DNA of 64,000 bases from Xanthobacter autotrophicus (GCF_005871085.1 NZ_VAUP01000042.1:124001-188000); one strand, 5' to 3'; shown: positions 34,356 to 43,703, counted from the stretch's first letter. The notes: a model not told the origin generated them from the sequence alone. Translations and numbers: made by a program.

Positions 34356-36269
34356 ATGGCGGCAATCTACCGAGACCTCGCGTGGCTACCTCGTGTTCAA
34401 GACTTTCGAGAGGCATGCAAGAGACTGAAGGACGAAGGAAACTCGTCTGCATTCCGTAAGCTTGCAGGGTATTTTCTTGACGGCACGCAGCTGAACCGCC
34501 TGGCGTCGCTGCTGCGCGCGGCCAGGCTGGATGATGCGTCGCCCGCGCAGCTTGCACCGCTTCGGCTTGGCGTGATCGGCGACGGCACCCTTGATCTTCT
34601 GTTGCCCGCGATCGAGGCGACGGGCCTGCGGCACGGCCTTAGGATCGAAACCATCGGCTGCAACTACGGCCAGACCCTCAACGAGGCGATGTTGGCCGAT
34701 TCGCGGCTGAACCAGAGCGGTTGCGACGCTATCCTGCTGGCGATGGACCATCGCGGCCTGCCGCTCAGCGCGCCGATCGGCGATACTGCGACCGCGAAAG
34801 TGTCGGTGGACGGCGCCTATGTGCTGATCCAGGACCTGTGCGCGGCGCTGCGCAAGCATAATCCCGCCGCCCACATCATCGTCCAGACCATCGCTCCGCC
34901 GCCGGAGACCCTGTTCGGCCACCTCGACCGGCGCCTCGCCGGCACGCCGCAGCAGATGGTCGGCGGCCTGAACCGCAGGCTGATCGACATGCCCCCGATC
35001 GAGGGCTGCGTCATGTTCGACGTGGACGCGCTGGCGCGCACGGTCGGCCTCGGCGCATGGCATGCGCCGACCCAGTGGAACATGGCGAAGCTGCCCTTCT
35101 CCATGGATTACGCCCCCCTCTATGCCGACCATCTGTGCCGGCTGCTGGCGGCGCTGAAGGGCAAGAGTCGCCGCGTGCTGGTGCTCGACCTCGACAATAC
35201 GGTGTGGGGCGGCGTCATCGGCGACGACGGGCTCGCCGGCATCAAGATCGGCGAGGGCGACGGCACCGGCGAAGCCTTCCTGAGCGTGCAGAAGCTGGCC
35301 CTGTCCCTGCGCGATCGCGGCATCGTGCTGGCGGTGTCGTCCAAGAATACGGATGCCGTGGCCCGCGCCGCCTTCCGCGAGCATCCCGACATGCTGCTGC
35401 GGGAAGATCATATCGCCGTGTTCCAGGCCAACTGGAACGACAAGGCGACCAATATCAAGGCCATCGCCGAGGAGCTGTCCCTCGGCCTCGACAGCTTCGT
35501 GTTCCTGGACGACAACCCGGCCGAGCGCGACCTGGTGCGGCAGTATCTGCCGCAGGTCGCCGTGCCGGAACTGCCCGAGGACCCGGCGCTCTACGCCCGC
35601 ACCCTGAGCGCCGCCGGCTATTTCGAGGCCACCCTGTTCTCCGAGGAAGACCGCAAGCGCGCCGCCTTCTACGAGGGCAACGCCCGCCGCGCCTCCCTCG
35701 GCCAGGGCGTGGCCAGCATCGAGGACTATGTGGCCGCCCTCGACATGGAGATCGACCTGCGGCCGTTCGATGCCATCGGGCGCCCGCGCATCTACCAGCT
35801 CATCAGCAAGAGCAACCAGTTCAACCTCACCAGCCGCCGCTACAGCGAGGCGGACGTGAAGGCCATGGAGGAAGACCCCTCCATCTTCACCCTGCAGGTG
35901 CGGCTGAAGGACCGGTTCGGCGACAATGGCATGATTTCCGTCGTTGCCTGCCGGACCATGGAGGGCAACCGCTGGCTCATCGACACCTGGCTGATGAGCT
36001 GCCGCGTGCTCGGGCGCGGCGTGGAGAAGATCGTGCTGCGCCATCTGGTCGAGGCGGCGCGGCGGCAGGGCATCGCCGAGCTGGTCGGCGAATACCGGCC
36101 CACGGAACGCAACGCCCTGGTGCGCGATCACTATGCCCAGCTCGGTTTCACGACCCTGTCCACGGGTGCGGACGGCAACAGCCTCTGGACGCTGGCCACC
36201 AGCGTCGAGGTGCAAACCCCACCCGTTCGCTACGCGAACGCGGCCCCGGAACTGATCGCCGCCGAGTGA
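34356..36269 (+). CDS. FkbH-like HAD-IIIC protein (glyceryl-ACP loader candidate)
   Basis: 637 residues in three parts. About 60-250 is an SGNH-like region (LGVIGDGTLDLLLPAI). About 270-440 is the HAD-IIIC phosphatase domain with nucleophile motif LDLDNTVWGG near 277-281 and later motifs SSKNTD and FLDDNPAERDLV. About 470-620 is a GNAT-like domain (GDNGMISVV, LIDTWLMSCRVLGRGVE). FkbH proteins take 1,3-bisphosphoglycerate, dephosphorylate it and place a glyceryl group on an ACP for polyketide or surface glycan use. ATG 34356 follows AAGGA with 10-base spacing. The ACP lies upstream and the MBOAT starts 3 bases after its stop. Confidence 0.88.
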   Translation: MAAIYRDLAWLPRVQDFREACKRLKDEGNSSAFRKLAGYFLDGTQLNRLASLLRAARLDDASPAQLAPLRLGVIGDGTLDLLLPAIEATGLRHGLRIETIGCNYGQTLNEAMLADSRLNQSGCDAILLAMDHRGLPLSAPIGDTATAKVSVDGAYVLIQDLCAALRKHNPAAHIIVQTIAPPPETLFGHLDRRLAGTPQQMVGGLNRRLIDMPPIEGCVMFDVDALARTVGLGAWHAPTQWNMAKLPFSMDYAPLYADHLCRLLAALKGKSRRVLVLDLDNTVWGGVIGDDGLAGIKIGEGDGTGEAFLSVQKLALSLRDRGIVLAVSSKNTDAVARAAFREHPDMLLREDHIAVFQANWNDKATNIKAIAEELSLGLDSFVFLDDNPAERDLVRQYLPQVAVPELPEDPALYARTLSAAGYFEATLFSEEDRKRAAFYEGNARRASLGQGVASIEDYVAALDMEIDLRPFDAIGRPRIYQLISKSNQFNLTSRRYSEADVKAMEEDPSIFTLQVRLKDRFGDNGMISVVACRTMEGNRWLIDTWLMSCRVLGRGVEKIVLRHLVEAARRQGIAELVGEYRPTERNALVRDHYAQLGFTTLSTGADGNSLWTLATSVEVQTPPVRYANAAPELIAAE

Positions 36270-36272
36270 GAC

Positions 36273-37709
36273 ATGAGCGTCCCTTCCTTTGAGTTCTTCC
36301 TGTTCGCGCTGGTCGCGGCGGGGATCTACAATATCGTTCCCGTGGGCGCGGCGCGGCGGCTGGTGCTGCTGGTGGCGAATTTCGCCTTCCTCGCCACCTT
36401 CGCCGCCACCGGCTACGACCTCATCCCCTATGCCGCGTTCCTCACCATCGGCTATTTGTTCATCCGCGGCTGCGCGCCGATCCAGACCGCGTGGGCCTTC
36501 TGGTTCACGGTGGGCGCGACCATCCTGCTGTTCTGCTGGCTGAAGAAATACACCTTCCTGCCGGAGGAGAGCTTCCTGCACATGGTCTATGTGCAGGTGG
36601 GCCTGTCCTATGTCTTCTTCCGGGTGCTTCACCTGGTGGTGGACGCCCACAGCGACGAACGGCTGCAGAAACTCTCGCTCATATCCTATCTCAATTTCAC
36701 GCTGAATTTCACCGCGCTGGTGTCCGGACCGATCCAGCGCTACGAGGATTATGTCGACACCACCGAGACGCGCCCCCGCCCCCTCGACATGGCGGTCCTC
36801 GGCGAGGTGCTGGAGCGGCTGGTGATCGGCTGCTTCAAGGTCTGGGCGGCGGCGGCCATCGTCGCCGAATTGCAGCACGCGCTGGAATTCCAGGTGGTGG
36901 AGGCGCCCGGCCTGTTCACGCGCATCTTCTGCGCGGCAGGGCTTGCGGCGCTGTTTCCCATCTTCCTGTTCTACAATTTCTCCGGCTACACCGACGTGGT
37001 CATCGCCATCGCCCGGCTGTTCCGCATCGAATTACCGGAGAATTTCAACAAGCCGTTCACGGCCGCCAGCTTCATCGACTATTGGAACCGCTGGCATATG
37101 TCCTTGTCGAACTGGCTAAAGACCTATGTCTACACGCCCCTGTTCGCCTCCATCATGCGCAACGTGAAGAACCCGAAGCTCCTGGCCTATGCGAGCGCGG
37201 TGTCGCTGTTTGCCACCTTCTTCCTGATCGGCGCCTGGCACGGCCGCACGTCGGAATTCTTCTTCTTCGGCTTCCTCAACGGCCTCGGGGTGGCGGTGAA
37301 CCAGATCTACCGCACGATCCTCCAGGAGAAGATGGGCCGCAAGCCCTTCGCGGCGCTCAGCGCCCGTCCGCTCTACCTGTTCGTCGGCCGCGGCCTCACC
37401 TTCACCTGGGTGGCCTTCACCCTGCTGTGGTTCTGGTCGGACTGGGCGCAACTGGCGGAGATCGCCCGGGGCATCGGCTTCGGCGGTGTGGTGGCAGCGG
37501 CGCTCATCCTCATCCTGGCCTCCTGCGTGGCGCTTCAGGTGCTGATCTCGGTGGATGGGCTGCTGCGTGGGCCCAAGCTCGACGGCCGGCCGCTGGTGCT
37601 CAGCCGCTATGCCCGCACCGTCTTCGTCACCCTGCTGGTGATGGGCGTGGTCACGGTGCAGAGCGTCATGACCTCGCCCGCGCCCGACATCGTCTACAAG
37701 GACTTCTAG
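36273..37709 (+). CDS. MBOAT family membrane-bound O-acyltransferase
   Basis: 478 residues, about 10-12 transmembrane segments. DltB/AlgI-type hallmarks: LVSGPIQRYEDY, YNFSGYTDVVIAIARL, FNKPFTAASFIDYWNRWHMSLSNWL (in parts) and the catalytic His about residue 323 in IGAWHGRT. MBOATs move an acyl group from a cytoplasmic donor (CoA or carrier protein) to an extracytoplasmic acceptor. The gene starts 3 bases after the FkbH-like gene, so the donor is probably the FkbH-charged ACP. The acceptor is unknown. Confidence 0.9.
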   Translation: MSVPSFEFFLFALVAAGIYNIVPVGAARRLVLLVANFAFLATFAATGYDLIPYAAFLTIGYLFIRGCAPIQTAWAFWFTVGATILLFCWLKKYTFLPEESFLHMVYVQVGLSYVFFRVLHLVVDAHSDERLQKLSLISYLNFTLNFTALVSGPIQRYEDYVDTTETRPRPLDMAVLGEVLERLVIGCFKVWAAAAIVAELQHALEFQVVEAPGLFTRIFCAAGLAALFPIFLFYNFSGYTDVVIAIARLFRIELPENFNKPFTAASFIDYWNRWHMSLSNWLKTYVYTPLFASIMRNVKNPKLLAYASAVSLFATFFLIGAWHGRTSEFFFFGFLNGLGVAVNQIYRTILQEKMGRKPFAALSARPLYLFVGRGLTFTWVAFTLLWFWSDWAQLAEIARGIGFGGVVAAALILILASCVALQVLISVDGLLRGPKLDGRPLVLSRYARTVFVTLLVMGVVTVQSVMTSPAPDIVYKDF

Positions 37710-37786
37710 AACGTGGGCCGATCGGCGTGCATGGCCCATTTGTCGGCGCCTGATCTTTCCTGAAGTGTAAAGCCGGAGCACACGCC

Positions 37787-38905
37787 TTGGAGCGTCGCGA
37801 CTACTTCATCCTCCCCCTCATCGTGATCGCCACAGTGCTGGTGGTGGCCGTGCCTGTGGAGGCGGCGCTGCGCATCTTCTTCCCCTATTCGGAAGCCGAC
37901 CGCTGCGTGGTCTACGGCGACCCGCGCCCCAGCGCCTTTCACGCGACCGCCAATTGCGCGTCCCGCATCAAGGTGCCGGAAGGCCCATGGGTGGACATGA
38001 CATACAATGAATGCGGCTACCGCAGCACCGACCCGTGCACGCCGAAAAAGCCCGGAAGCCTGCGCCTTGCCATCATCGGCAGTTCGCTGGCGGCGGGATA
38101 TCTCGTGCCCTACGAGACCTCGGTCTCGGCCCGGGCGCGGGAAAGCCTCACCGCGCTTTGCCGCCTGCCGGTGGATGTGCAGAACCTGGGGGCCGAGGGC
38201 AACATGGGGGTGCGCCTGACCGCCAGCGCGGAAGCCGCCGCCGCGCTCGATCCCGACGCCATCGTGCTGGTGGTGTCCCCCACCGACCTGGTGCTCGACA
38301 ATTCGATGGACCACGCGACACCGGCGCCGGGCGCCATCGCCAAGCACCAGACCGGCTGGATCCAGGAACTCAAGGTGCAACTGTCCCGCTCGCGGCTGTT
38401 GTACATGGAATCCTACCTGCTGCTGCGGAACGACGACAATTACGTGCCCATCTACCGGCGCTCCGGCCACAAAGCCGATTTCATGCGGCTGCCGCTCTCC
38501 CAGGACTGGCAGGAGCGCCTCGCCCATCTCGACCGCGACATCGCGCGCGTGAAGGCCGCCATCGGCCCCGACATTCCGCTGATCATCCTGTTTTCGCCAG
38601 AGCGGTCGCAAGCCGCCATGCTGGCCACGCCCCACCTCGCCAAGGGCATGGCGCCGGCGCACCTGCAGAGCGAAATCGCCCGTCGCGCCCAGGCCCATGG
38701 CGCACATTTCGCCGACATGTCGACGCAGATCGTGCCGGGGACCCCGTCGAGCAGCATCTATTACGCCATGAATGGCCACCTCAACGGCGAGGGCCATGCC
38801 CTGCTGGCCGAAGCCCTCGTCAACGGCCTTTTTGACGCGCGGATCCCCGCGTTCGAGGCCGCCTGCGCCGCCCCGCCCGCCGCCCTGGCGCAAAAGCCGG
38901 AGTGA
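37787..38905 (+). CDS. Membrane-anchored SGNH-hydrolase-like protein
   Basis: 372 residues. One N-terminal transmembrane helix (YFILPLIVIATVLVVAVPV) then an extracytoplasmic SGNH fold: block I IIGSSLAAGY with nucleophile Ser, block II NLGAEGN, block III VVSPTDL (the usual Asn is Thr) and block V MNGHLNGEGHALLA (the usual Asp is Asn, the His kept). Two motif residues therefore differ from typical hydrolases, more like the acyl-transfer partners AlgX, AlgJ or DltD. The start is TTG 37787 with a GGAG site 9 bases upstream. It is the last gene of the ACP-FkbH-MBOAT set and probably completes acyl transfer outside the membrane. Confidence 0.8.
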   Translation: MERRDYFILPLIVIATVLVVAVPVEAALRIFFPYSEADRCVVYGDPRPSAFHATANCASRIKVPEGPWVDMTYNECGYRSTDPCTPKKPGSLRLAIIGSSLAAGYLVPYETSVSARARESLTALCRLPVDVQNLGAEGNMGVRLTASAEAAAALDPDAIVLVVSPTDLVLDNSMDHATPAPGAIAKHQTGWIQELKVQLSRSRLLYMESYLLLRNDDNYVPIYRRSGHKADFMRLPLSQDWQERLAHLDRDIARVKAAIGPDIPLIILFSPERSQAAMLATPHLAKGMAPAHLQSEIARRAQAHGAHFADMSTQIVPGTPSSSIYYAMNGHLNGEGHALLAEALVNGLFDARIPAFEAACAAPPAALAQKPE

Positions 38906-39049
38906 CCCGCAGGGCTCGGGCCGCGCCAGCAGCTTGGCACGCGGGGGCACGCGGCCCAGGGGCGCTAAGCTCAAGGCAGGGCGTGATATGATAATTACAA
39001 GTCTCGCCGCCTTGCGCCCGCAAGCGGTGGGCACGCGGGCGGAACGCCA

Positions 39050-39493
39050 ATGATGATCCGGTTCCAACCTCAGCCCGGCAGGCCCTTGTTGCGCAAGCTC
39101 CTCGCCGCGCTGCTGATGGCGCAACTTGCGGGGGCCACGGGCGGGGCGGCCCTCGCCGAGCCTCCGGCGCGGCCGCCGGCGAATGCGGTGCCGGTGAATT
39201 CCTTCGATGAATTGTCCCGTGCCCTGTTCGCCTGCTGGGCGCCGCCGCCGGGAACGGTGGGATTTGAAATCACCCTCCGCTTCGGCCTCACCGGAAAGGG
39301 CGAGTTGCGCGGAAAGCCGCTTGCCACATATTCGGTGCTGAGCGGCCCGCCCGACCTTCAGCGCGCGTTCGTGGCCGCCGCCGTTCTTGCCCTGAGCGAC
39401 TGCACGCCGGTGCTGATGACCGAGGCCTTCGCCCGGGTGGCAGCGGCGCGGGTGCTGACCGTCCGCTTCACCTCGAGCGGGCGCGAGACCTGA
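39050..39493 (+). CDS. Secreted small protein of unknown function
   Basis: 147 residues with an N-terminal signal peptide (LLRKLLAALLMAQLAGATGGAALA). The mature part (VGFEITLRFGLTGKGELRGKP, PPDLQRAFVAAAVLALSDCTPVL, VLTVRFTSSG) resembles the TonB C-terminal-like beta-alpha-beta fold found in many small periplasmic proteins. Two Cys (FACWAPP and SDCTPV) could pair. It is 144 bases after the SGNH gene; co-transcription is possible but not shown. No family name assigned. Confidence 0.65.
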   Translation: MMIRFQPQPGRPLLRKLLAALLMAQLAGATGGAALAEPPARPPANAVPVNSFDELSRALFACWAPPPGTVGFEITLRFGLTGKGELRGKPLATYSVLSGPPDLQRAFVAAAVLALSDCTPVLMTEAFARVAAARVLTVRFTSSGRET

Positions 39494-39630
39494 GCGCGCC
39501 CTGTTGTCAATCGCTGGAAGGGGTTACCGGGTCAGCCCGCCTCGGTGCGATGAAAGCCCCTACATCTCGTGGCTTGTTCTATCTTCGTTCTCATGGAATC
39601 CATAGGCCGGCAACCAGACCGGAGACGACC

Positions 39631-39840
39631 ATGCCGAGCGAGCCCATGCCCGCCGAACGCTCCCCTTTTGACGTGAGCGACGCCGAGATCGAAGAGGCCC
39701 TGGCGGTTTGCGATGGCGATCCGCGCGAGACCATCCGCGCCCTGCTGGTCGGCCAGGCTTATCTTGAACACGAGATGTCGCGGCTGAAGGCGGATGCATC
39801 CGCCGGCTTCCGGCGGCGCCGGTGGCACGCGGAAGAGTGA
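39631..39840 (+). CDS. Small hypothetical protein
   Basis: 69 residues, mostly acidic helix (SDAEIEEALAVCDGDPRETIRALLVGQAYLEHEMSRLK in parts) with a basic C-terminal tail (RRRRWHAEE). ATG 39631 has GGAG six bases upstream. The helical segment looks like a UBA-like or coiled short domain, but I do not recognise a family. It is followed by another small gene on the same strand. Probably cytoplasmic. Confidence 0.55.
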   Translation: MPSEPMPAERSPFDVSDAEIEEALAVCDGDPRETIRALLVGQAYLEHEMSRLKADASAGFRRRRWHAEE

Positions 39841-39943
39841 GCAAAATGCCGGCCGACCCACATTCGAGGCCCTCGCCCGAAAGCAAGGGGGCCCACTGCC
39901 ACGGCAGTCGGGATATTCTCGCGCGACAACCGGAGGCATCGGA

Positions 39944-40228
39944 ATGATCGAGGTGCGGCAGAGCGCCGGCGGGGATCCCCTGAAATTCGAAGTGGTGGTG
40001 CGGGACGAGATGGGGGAGACCCGTCACGTGGTCACCATGGCGCCGGCCACCTATCAAGATCTGACGGCGGGAGCCCACAGCCCGGTCAGGTGTGTCGAGG
40101 CCGCCTTTCGCTTCCTGCTGGATCGGGAGCCGAAAGAGAACATCCTTGGGCGCTTCGATATGGCGATCGTCCCACATTACTATCCCGAATTCGCGCAGCG
40201 GTTTCCGGGCTACCTGTCCGCGCGCTGA
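39944..40228 (+). CDS. Small hypothetical protein
   Basis: 94 residues. A beta-hairpin-rich N-terminus (VRQSAGGDPLKFEVVVRDEMGE) leads to a helical segment and the ending VPHYYPEFAQRFPGYLSAR. ATG 39944 has GGAGG seven bases upstream. No signal peptide or membrane segment is seen. Similar short proteins are common in rhizobia as conserved unknowns; I cannot assign a role. Confidence 0.6.
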   Translation: MIEVRQSAGGDPLKFEVVVRDEMGETRHVVTMAPATYQDLTAGAHSPVRCVEAAFRFLLDREPKENILGRFDMAIVPHYYPEFAQRFPGYLSAR

Positions 40229-40428
40229 CGACGGGCGGCATGGTGATTGCTTCGCTCGTCGAAAGAGACTCAGGGCTGTCGGTTGCAATACAGGCCGTCA
40301 CGGCGGAGCGCTTGGGCCGGCTTCGGAAAACGCGCCCAGGCACCACGTGATTGTTCGTCCCTCGCCGGTGTGGCGGGAACACTACTCATCCTTGTTCATA
40401 CCCCCACCTTTCATGCAGATCGCCTCTT

Positions 40429-41580
40429 ATGAACACATTCATCCAAGCCCATGCGGGTGATGCCAACTGGCAGATCGCCTTGGGCGCGTGCTGGGCCCAG
40501 CTCCGCCATCAGCTTCAGGATGGGCTCAAGCCGAACCTGGGCTGGTGCTACATCACCGACCACTATACCCAGGCTGCGGGCAACATCATGGATGCCCTGC
40601 GGGAGCGCATGCCTGGTGTCCATTGGGTCGGCACCGTGGGGGTCGGGGTGGCGGCCGAGGCGGTGGAGTATTTCGACGAGCCGGGCATGGTGCTGATGCT
40701 GGCCGATCTCCCGGCGGGGTCCTTCAAGCTGTTCTCCAGCCCCTCACCGCTGGAGCCCGGCGCGGACGGCTTCGAGGCCTTCACTGCTTTGGTCCATGCC
40801 GATGGCGGCGCCGCAGACCTGCCCGCCCAGCTCAAGACCCTGAGCGGTAAGACAACCACCGGCTACCTGTTCGGCGGATTGTCGTCAGCCCGCAACCAGC
40901 CCCTGCTCTTTGCCGACGAGGTGCTGCTGGGGGGTGTTTCGGGGGTGGCCTTCGGTCCCGAGGTGTCCATCCTGTCCCGCGTGACCCAGGGCTGCCAGCC
41001 CATCGGCCCCCAGCGCACCATCACCCGTGCCGAGGGCAATTATCTTGTCACCCTCGACAATGGCCGGGCGCTGGACTGCGTGCTGGCGGATCTGGGCCTG
41101 CCCGAGGACACGCCAGACCCGGAGCTACGCCAGGACCTGTCGCAGACCCTGGCGGGACTGATCACCCCCGGAGAGGATGTCTCCACCCAGCCCGGCCAGT
41201 TCGGCACCAATACGGAGGTCCGACACCTGCTCGGGGTCGGGCGCAAGGCCGGCGTGCTGGTGGTGGCGGAGCAGATGCAAGCCGGCATGCAGCTCGCCTT
41301 CTGCAAGCGCAACGCCGAGGCGGCCAGAGCCGATCTGCTGCGCATCGTCGCGGACGTGCGCGCGAAGGCCGAGGCGGCCGGCGGGATCCGGGGCGCCCTT
41401 TACATCAGCTGCTCCGGACGCGGCGGCCCCCATTTCGGCCATCGCAACGCCGAGTTCCAGATGGTCAGCGAGGGCCTTGGCCCGGTGCCCCTGGTCGGCT
41501 TCTTCGCCGGGGGAGAGATCGCGCGCCATCATCTGTACGGTTATACCGGCGTGCTGACGGTCTTTACCGGAGGAGCCTGA
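40429..41580 (+). CDS. FIST domain-containing protein
   Basis: 383 residues. FIST N-terminal part (WVGTVGVGVAAEAVEYFDEPGMVLMLADLP) and FIST C-terminal part (KRNAEAARADLLRIVADVRAK, then GALYISCSGRGGPHFG and GEIARHHLYGYTGVL) cover the whole protein. FIST domains are sensory modules thought to bind small ligands such as amino acids; here there is no attached kinase or cyclase, so it is a stand-alone form. No signal peptide. The stop is 5 bases before the aldo/keto reductase gene, so the two form an operon. Confidence 0.85.
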   Translation: MNTFIQAHAGDANWQIALGACWAQLRHQLQDGLKPNLGWCYITDHYTQAAGNIMDALRERMPGVHWVGTVGVGVAAEAVEYFDEPGMVLMLADLPAGSFKLFSSPSPLEPGADGFEAFTALVHADGGAADLPAQLKTLSGKTTTGYLFGGLSSARNQPLLFADEVLLGGVSGVAFGPEVSILSRVTQGCQPIGPQRTITRAEGNYLVTLDNGRALDCVLADLGLPEDTPDPELRQDLSQTLAGLITPGEDVSTQPGQFGTNTEVRHLLGVGRKAGVLVVAEQMQAGMQLAFCKRNAEAARADLLRIVADVRAKAEAAGGIRGALYISCSGRGGPHFGHRNAEFQMVSEGLGPVPLVGFFAGGEIARHHLYGYTGVLTVFTGGA

Positions 41581-41584
41581 GGGC

Positions 41585-42499
41585 ATGACGGGAGGCATGA
41601 GGATGTCTGCGCCGGATCGGGCTTCAACGGAAGGCGGCGAGGATGGTCGCCGCGTCGTTTCGGCCTATGGCGTGGCCATGCCCCGCATCATCTACGGCAC
41701 CGCCTGGAAGAAGGAGCGCACCGCTTCTTTGGTGGAGATGGCCCTGCGGGCGGGCTTCCGGGGCATCGATACGGCCTGCCAGCCGAAGCACTACCACGAG
41801 CCCGGCGTCGGCGAGGGGCTGGCAGCGCCCCTGAGGGAGGGGCTGCGCCGCTCGGACATCTATCTCCAGACCAAGTTCACCTCTTTTCAGGGTCAGGACC
41901 CGGACACGGTCCCCTACGACCCCAAGGCCGGGCTGGCCGAGCAGGTACGCCAGTCCTTCAAGGCGTCGCTCCGCAACCTGCGCACGGATTATCTGGACGG
42001 CCTTGTGCTTCACTCCCCCTATCCCGACGACAAGGATACGCTGGAGGTGTGGCGCGCCATGGAAGGCCTCCATGAGCAAGGCCTCGTCCGCCAGCTGGGT
42101 ATCAGCAACTGCTATGAATTGGGGCGGCTGGAACGCCTGTGCGGGCAAGCCCGTTTCAAGCCCGCGCTGATCCAGAACCGATTTCACGCCAAGACCCGTT
42201 ACGACCGGGACATCCGCGTCTTCTGCGGGAACAAAGGCATTCTCTATCAGAGCTTCTGGACCCTGACCGCCAATCCCGAGATCCTGGCCCAACCCGCCCT
42301 TGTGGAGATCGCGGAAAAACACGGGCGAAGCCCCGCCCAGGTCTTTTTTCGCTTCCTGACCCAGAAGAACATCGTGTGCCTGACCGGCACTTCCTCCCGC
42401 GAGCACATGGCGCAGGACCTGGCCATCTTCGAATTTCGTCTGAGCCCGGCGGAATGCACAGTCCTGGACGCCCTGCTGGACGGGGCTGGCCAGTCCTAG
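41585..42499 (+). CDS. Aldo/keto reductase
   Basis: 304 residues. AKR barrel with the catalytic tetrad visible: Asp in FRGIDTACQP, Tyr in KHYHEPGVGEG, Lys in LQTKFTS and His in LVLHSPYP. The late region QNRFH and LTGTSSREHMAQDLAIFEF (NADP-binding) fits. The residues around the Tyr are unusual (PKHYHEP instead of AxxYxNE), as in a eukaryote-like AKR subgroup. ATG 41585 is used; ATG 41597 or 41603 are alternatives. Co-transcribed with the FIST gene; substrate unknown. Confidence 0.85.
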   Translation: MTGGMRMSAPDRASTEGGEDGRRVVSAYGVAMPRIIYGTAWKKERTASLVEMALRAGFRGIDTACQPKHYHEPGVGEGLAAPLREGLRRSDIYLQTKFTSFQGQDPDTVPYDPKAGLAEQVRQSFKASLRNLRTDYLDGLVLHSPYPDDKDTLEVWRAMEGLHEQGLVRQLGISNCYELGRLERLCGQARFKPALIQNRFHAKTRYDRDIRVFCGNKGILYQSFWTLTANPEILAQPALVEIAEKHGRSPAQVFFRFLTQKNIVCLTGTSSREHMAQDLAIFEFRLSPAECTVLDALLDGAGQS

Positions 42500-43001
42500 A
42501 GTCCACGCCCGGCTTCTCCGGCTACCGCCAGCGACGCTCCTATCGCGTTAGCGGCCTCCGCCGCCTCGCGATTTCCGGTCAAGGGATGGAACCGGGTTCA
42601 CCGGAGACCGTTTCGGTTCAAACATCCGGCTTCAGAACCAATCCTTTGTGAGGCTCGCCCGCACCGTGCCTCCTGCCCACAAGAGCCGATCATCTCGATT
42701 CGAAGCAGCATCCCGCGGGGCTCCCCTTGGGAACGCCCTGCCACAGGCACGGCGCGGATCAGCCTTTCGCGGGCGGCGGATGCTCCAGCTCGAGCGTCGG
42801 ATCACCCGTGACGCAAGGCAAGATTGCCACTCGGGGGATAGCACCCACGCGACACGTCAAGTTCCCTGCCCCACCCGATCGCCCCTCTCCTGCGCGCGCC
42901 GGAAAACCCTTAAGGAATGCCAGCGCAAGGCGACCGACATATCCGCCATTCAATTCTCGAAAACCCACCATATATATAATAAGTGAAATGAAAGCCCTGA
43001 C
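42500..43001 (+). other. Intergenic region with probable promoter of the Crp/Fnr gene
   Basis: 502 bases with no convincing gene. The first 400 are GC-rich without structure I can name. The last 60 are strongly AT-rich (CCATATATATAATAAGTG) and include TATAAT at 42975-42980, 22 bases before the start of the downstream regulator gene. A matching -35 is not clear, so another activator may be needed. Confidence 0.45.
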
Positions 43002-43703
43002 ATGACAGATTCCGAAAAAGCATCATTCAACGTCACCGACTTTCTGACGAAGGTCGGGGAGGGGCGATGTATGCAATCCTATCCAAAATCAAGTTTGGTT
43101 TTTTTACAGGGCTCACCCGCCGATTCAGTCTTCTACATCCAAAGCGGAAAGGTAAAGATTGCTGTCGTTTCAGAGCAGGGCCGGGAGGCCGTCATTGCCA
43201 TCCTTGGCGTGGGTGATTTTTTCGGAGAAGGATGCCTCGCCGGACAGGTCGTCCGCATGGCCACCGTCACAACCATGGCGGAATCAGTGATCTTGCGTCT
43301 AGATAAAACAGCCGTTGTCCGAACCTTGAACGACGAACCCGCATTCTCAACCCTGTTCATCGCACATCTTTTGTCTCGGAACATACGGACCGAGGAAGAC
43401 CTTGTCGATCAATTATTCAACTCCAGCGAAAAACGTCTTGCCCGCCTCCTTTTGCTGTTGGCAAAATTTGGCAAGGACGAAAAGCCGGAGCCGATCCTGT
43501 ACAAGATCAGCCACGAGACACTTGCAGAAATGATCGGAACCACACGGTCTCGCGTCAGCTTTTTCATGAACAAGTTTCGCAAACTCGGCTTCATTGATTA
43601 CAACGGCACCATAGAGGTTCACAACTCCCTGCTGAACGTCGTGCTACTCGATAATCCCCATATCAGAAGCCGCCCCGCCAAGGGCGAGCACAACGAAGAA
43701 TGA
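43002..43703 (+). CDS. Crp/Fnr-family transcriptional regulator
   Basis: 233 residues. Cyclic-nucleotide-binding-type beta barrel (LVFLQGSPADSVFYIQSGKVKIAVVSEQGREAVIAILGVGDFFGEG, in parts) and a C-terminal helix-turn-helix (ISHETLAEMIGTTRSRVSFFMNKFRKLGFIDY). There is no N-terminal Cys cluster for an FNR-type iron-sulfur centre. The barrel lacks the exact cAMP-binding RxS, so the ligand is uncertain. Base content is lower in GC than most neighbours. It lies beside, and converges with, the collagen-locus glycosyltransferase gene; a regulatory link is only suggested by position. Confidence 0.88.
   Translation: MTDSEKASFNVTDFLTKVGEGRCMQSYPKSSLVFLQGSPADSVFYIQSGKVKIAVVSEQGREAVIAILGVGDFFGEGCLAGQVVRMATVTTMAESVILRLDKTAVVRTLNDEPAFSTLFIAHLLSRNIRTEEDLVDQLFNSSEKRLARLLLLLAKFGKDEKPEPILYKISHETLAEMIGTTRSRVSFFMNKFRKLGFIDYNGTIEVHNSLLNVVLLDNPHIRSRPAKGEHNEE

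Noticed and set aside
34386-36878. About 830-codon minus-strand frame opposite FkbH and MBOAT genes
   Set aside because: Antisense shadow of two recognised proteins.
42648-42986. 112-codon frame before the Crp/Fnr gene
   Set aside because: Arg/Ser-rich without domain signs and overlaps the AT-rich promoter.
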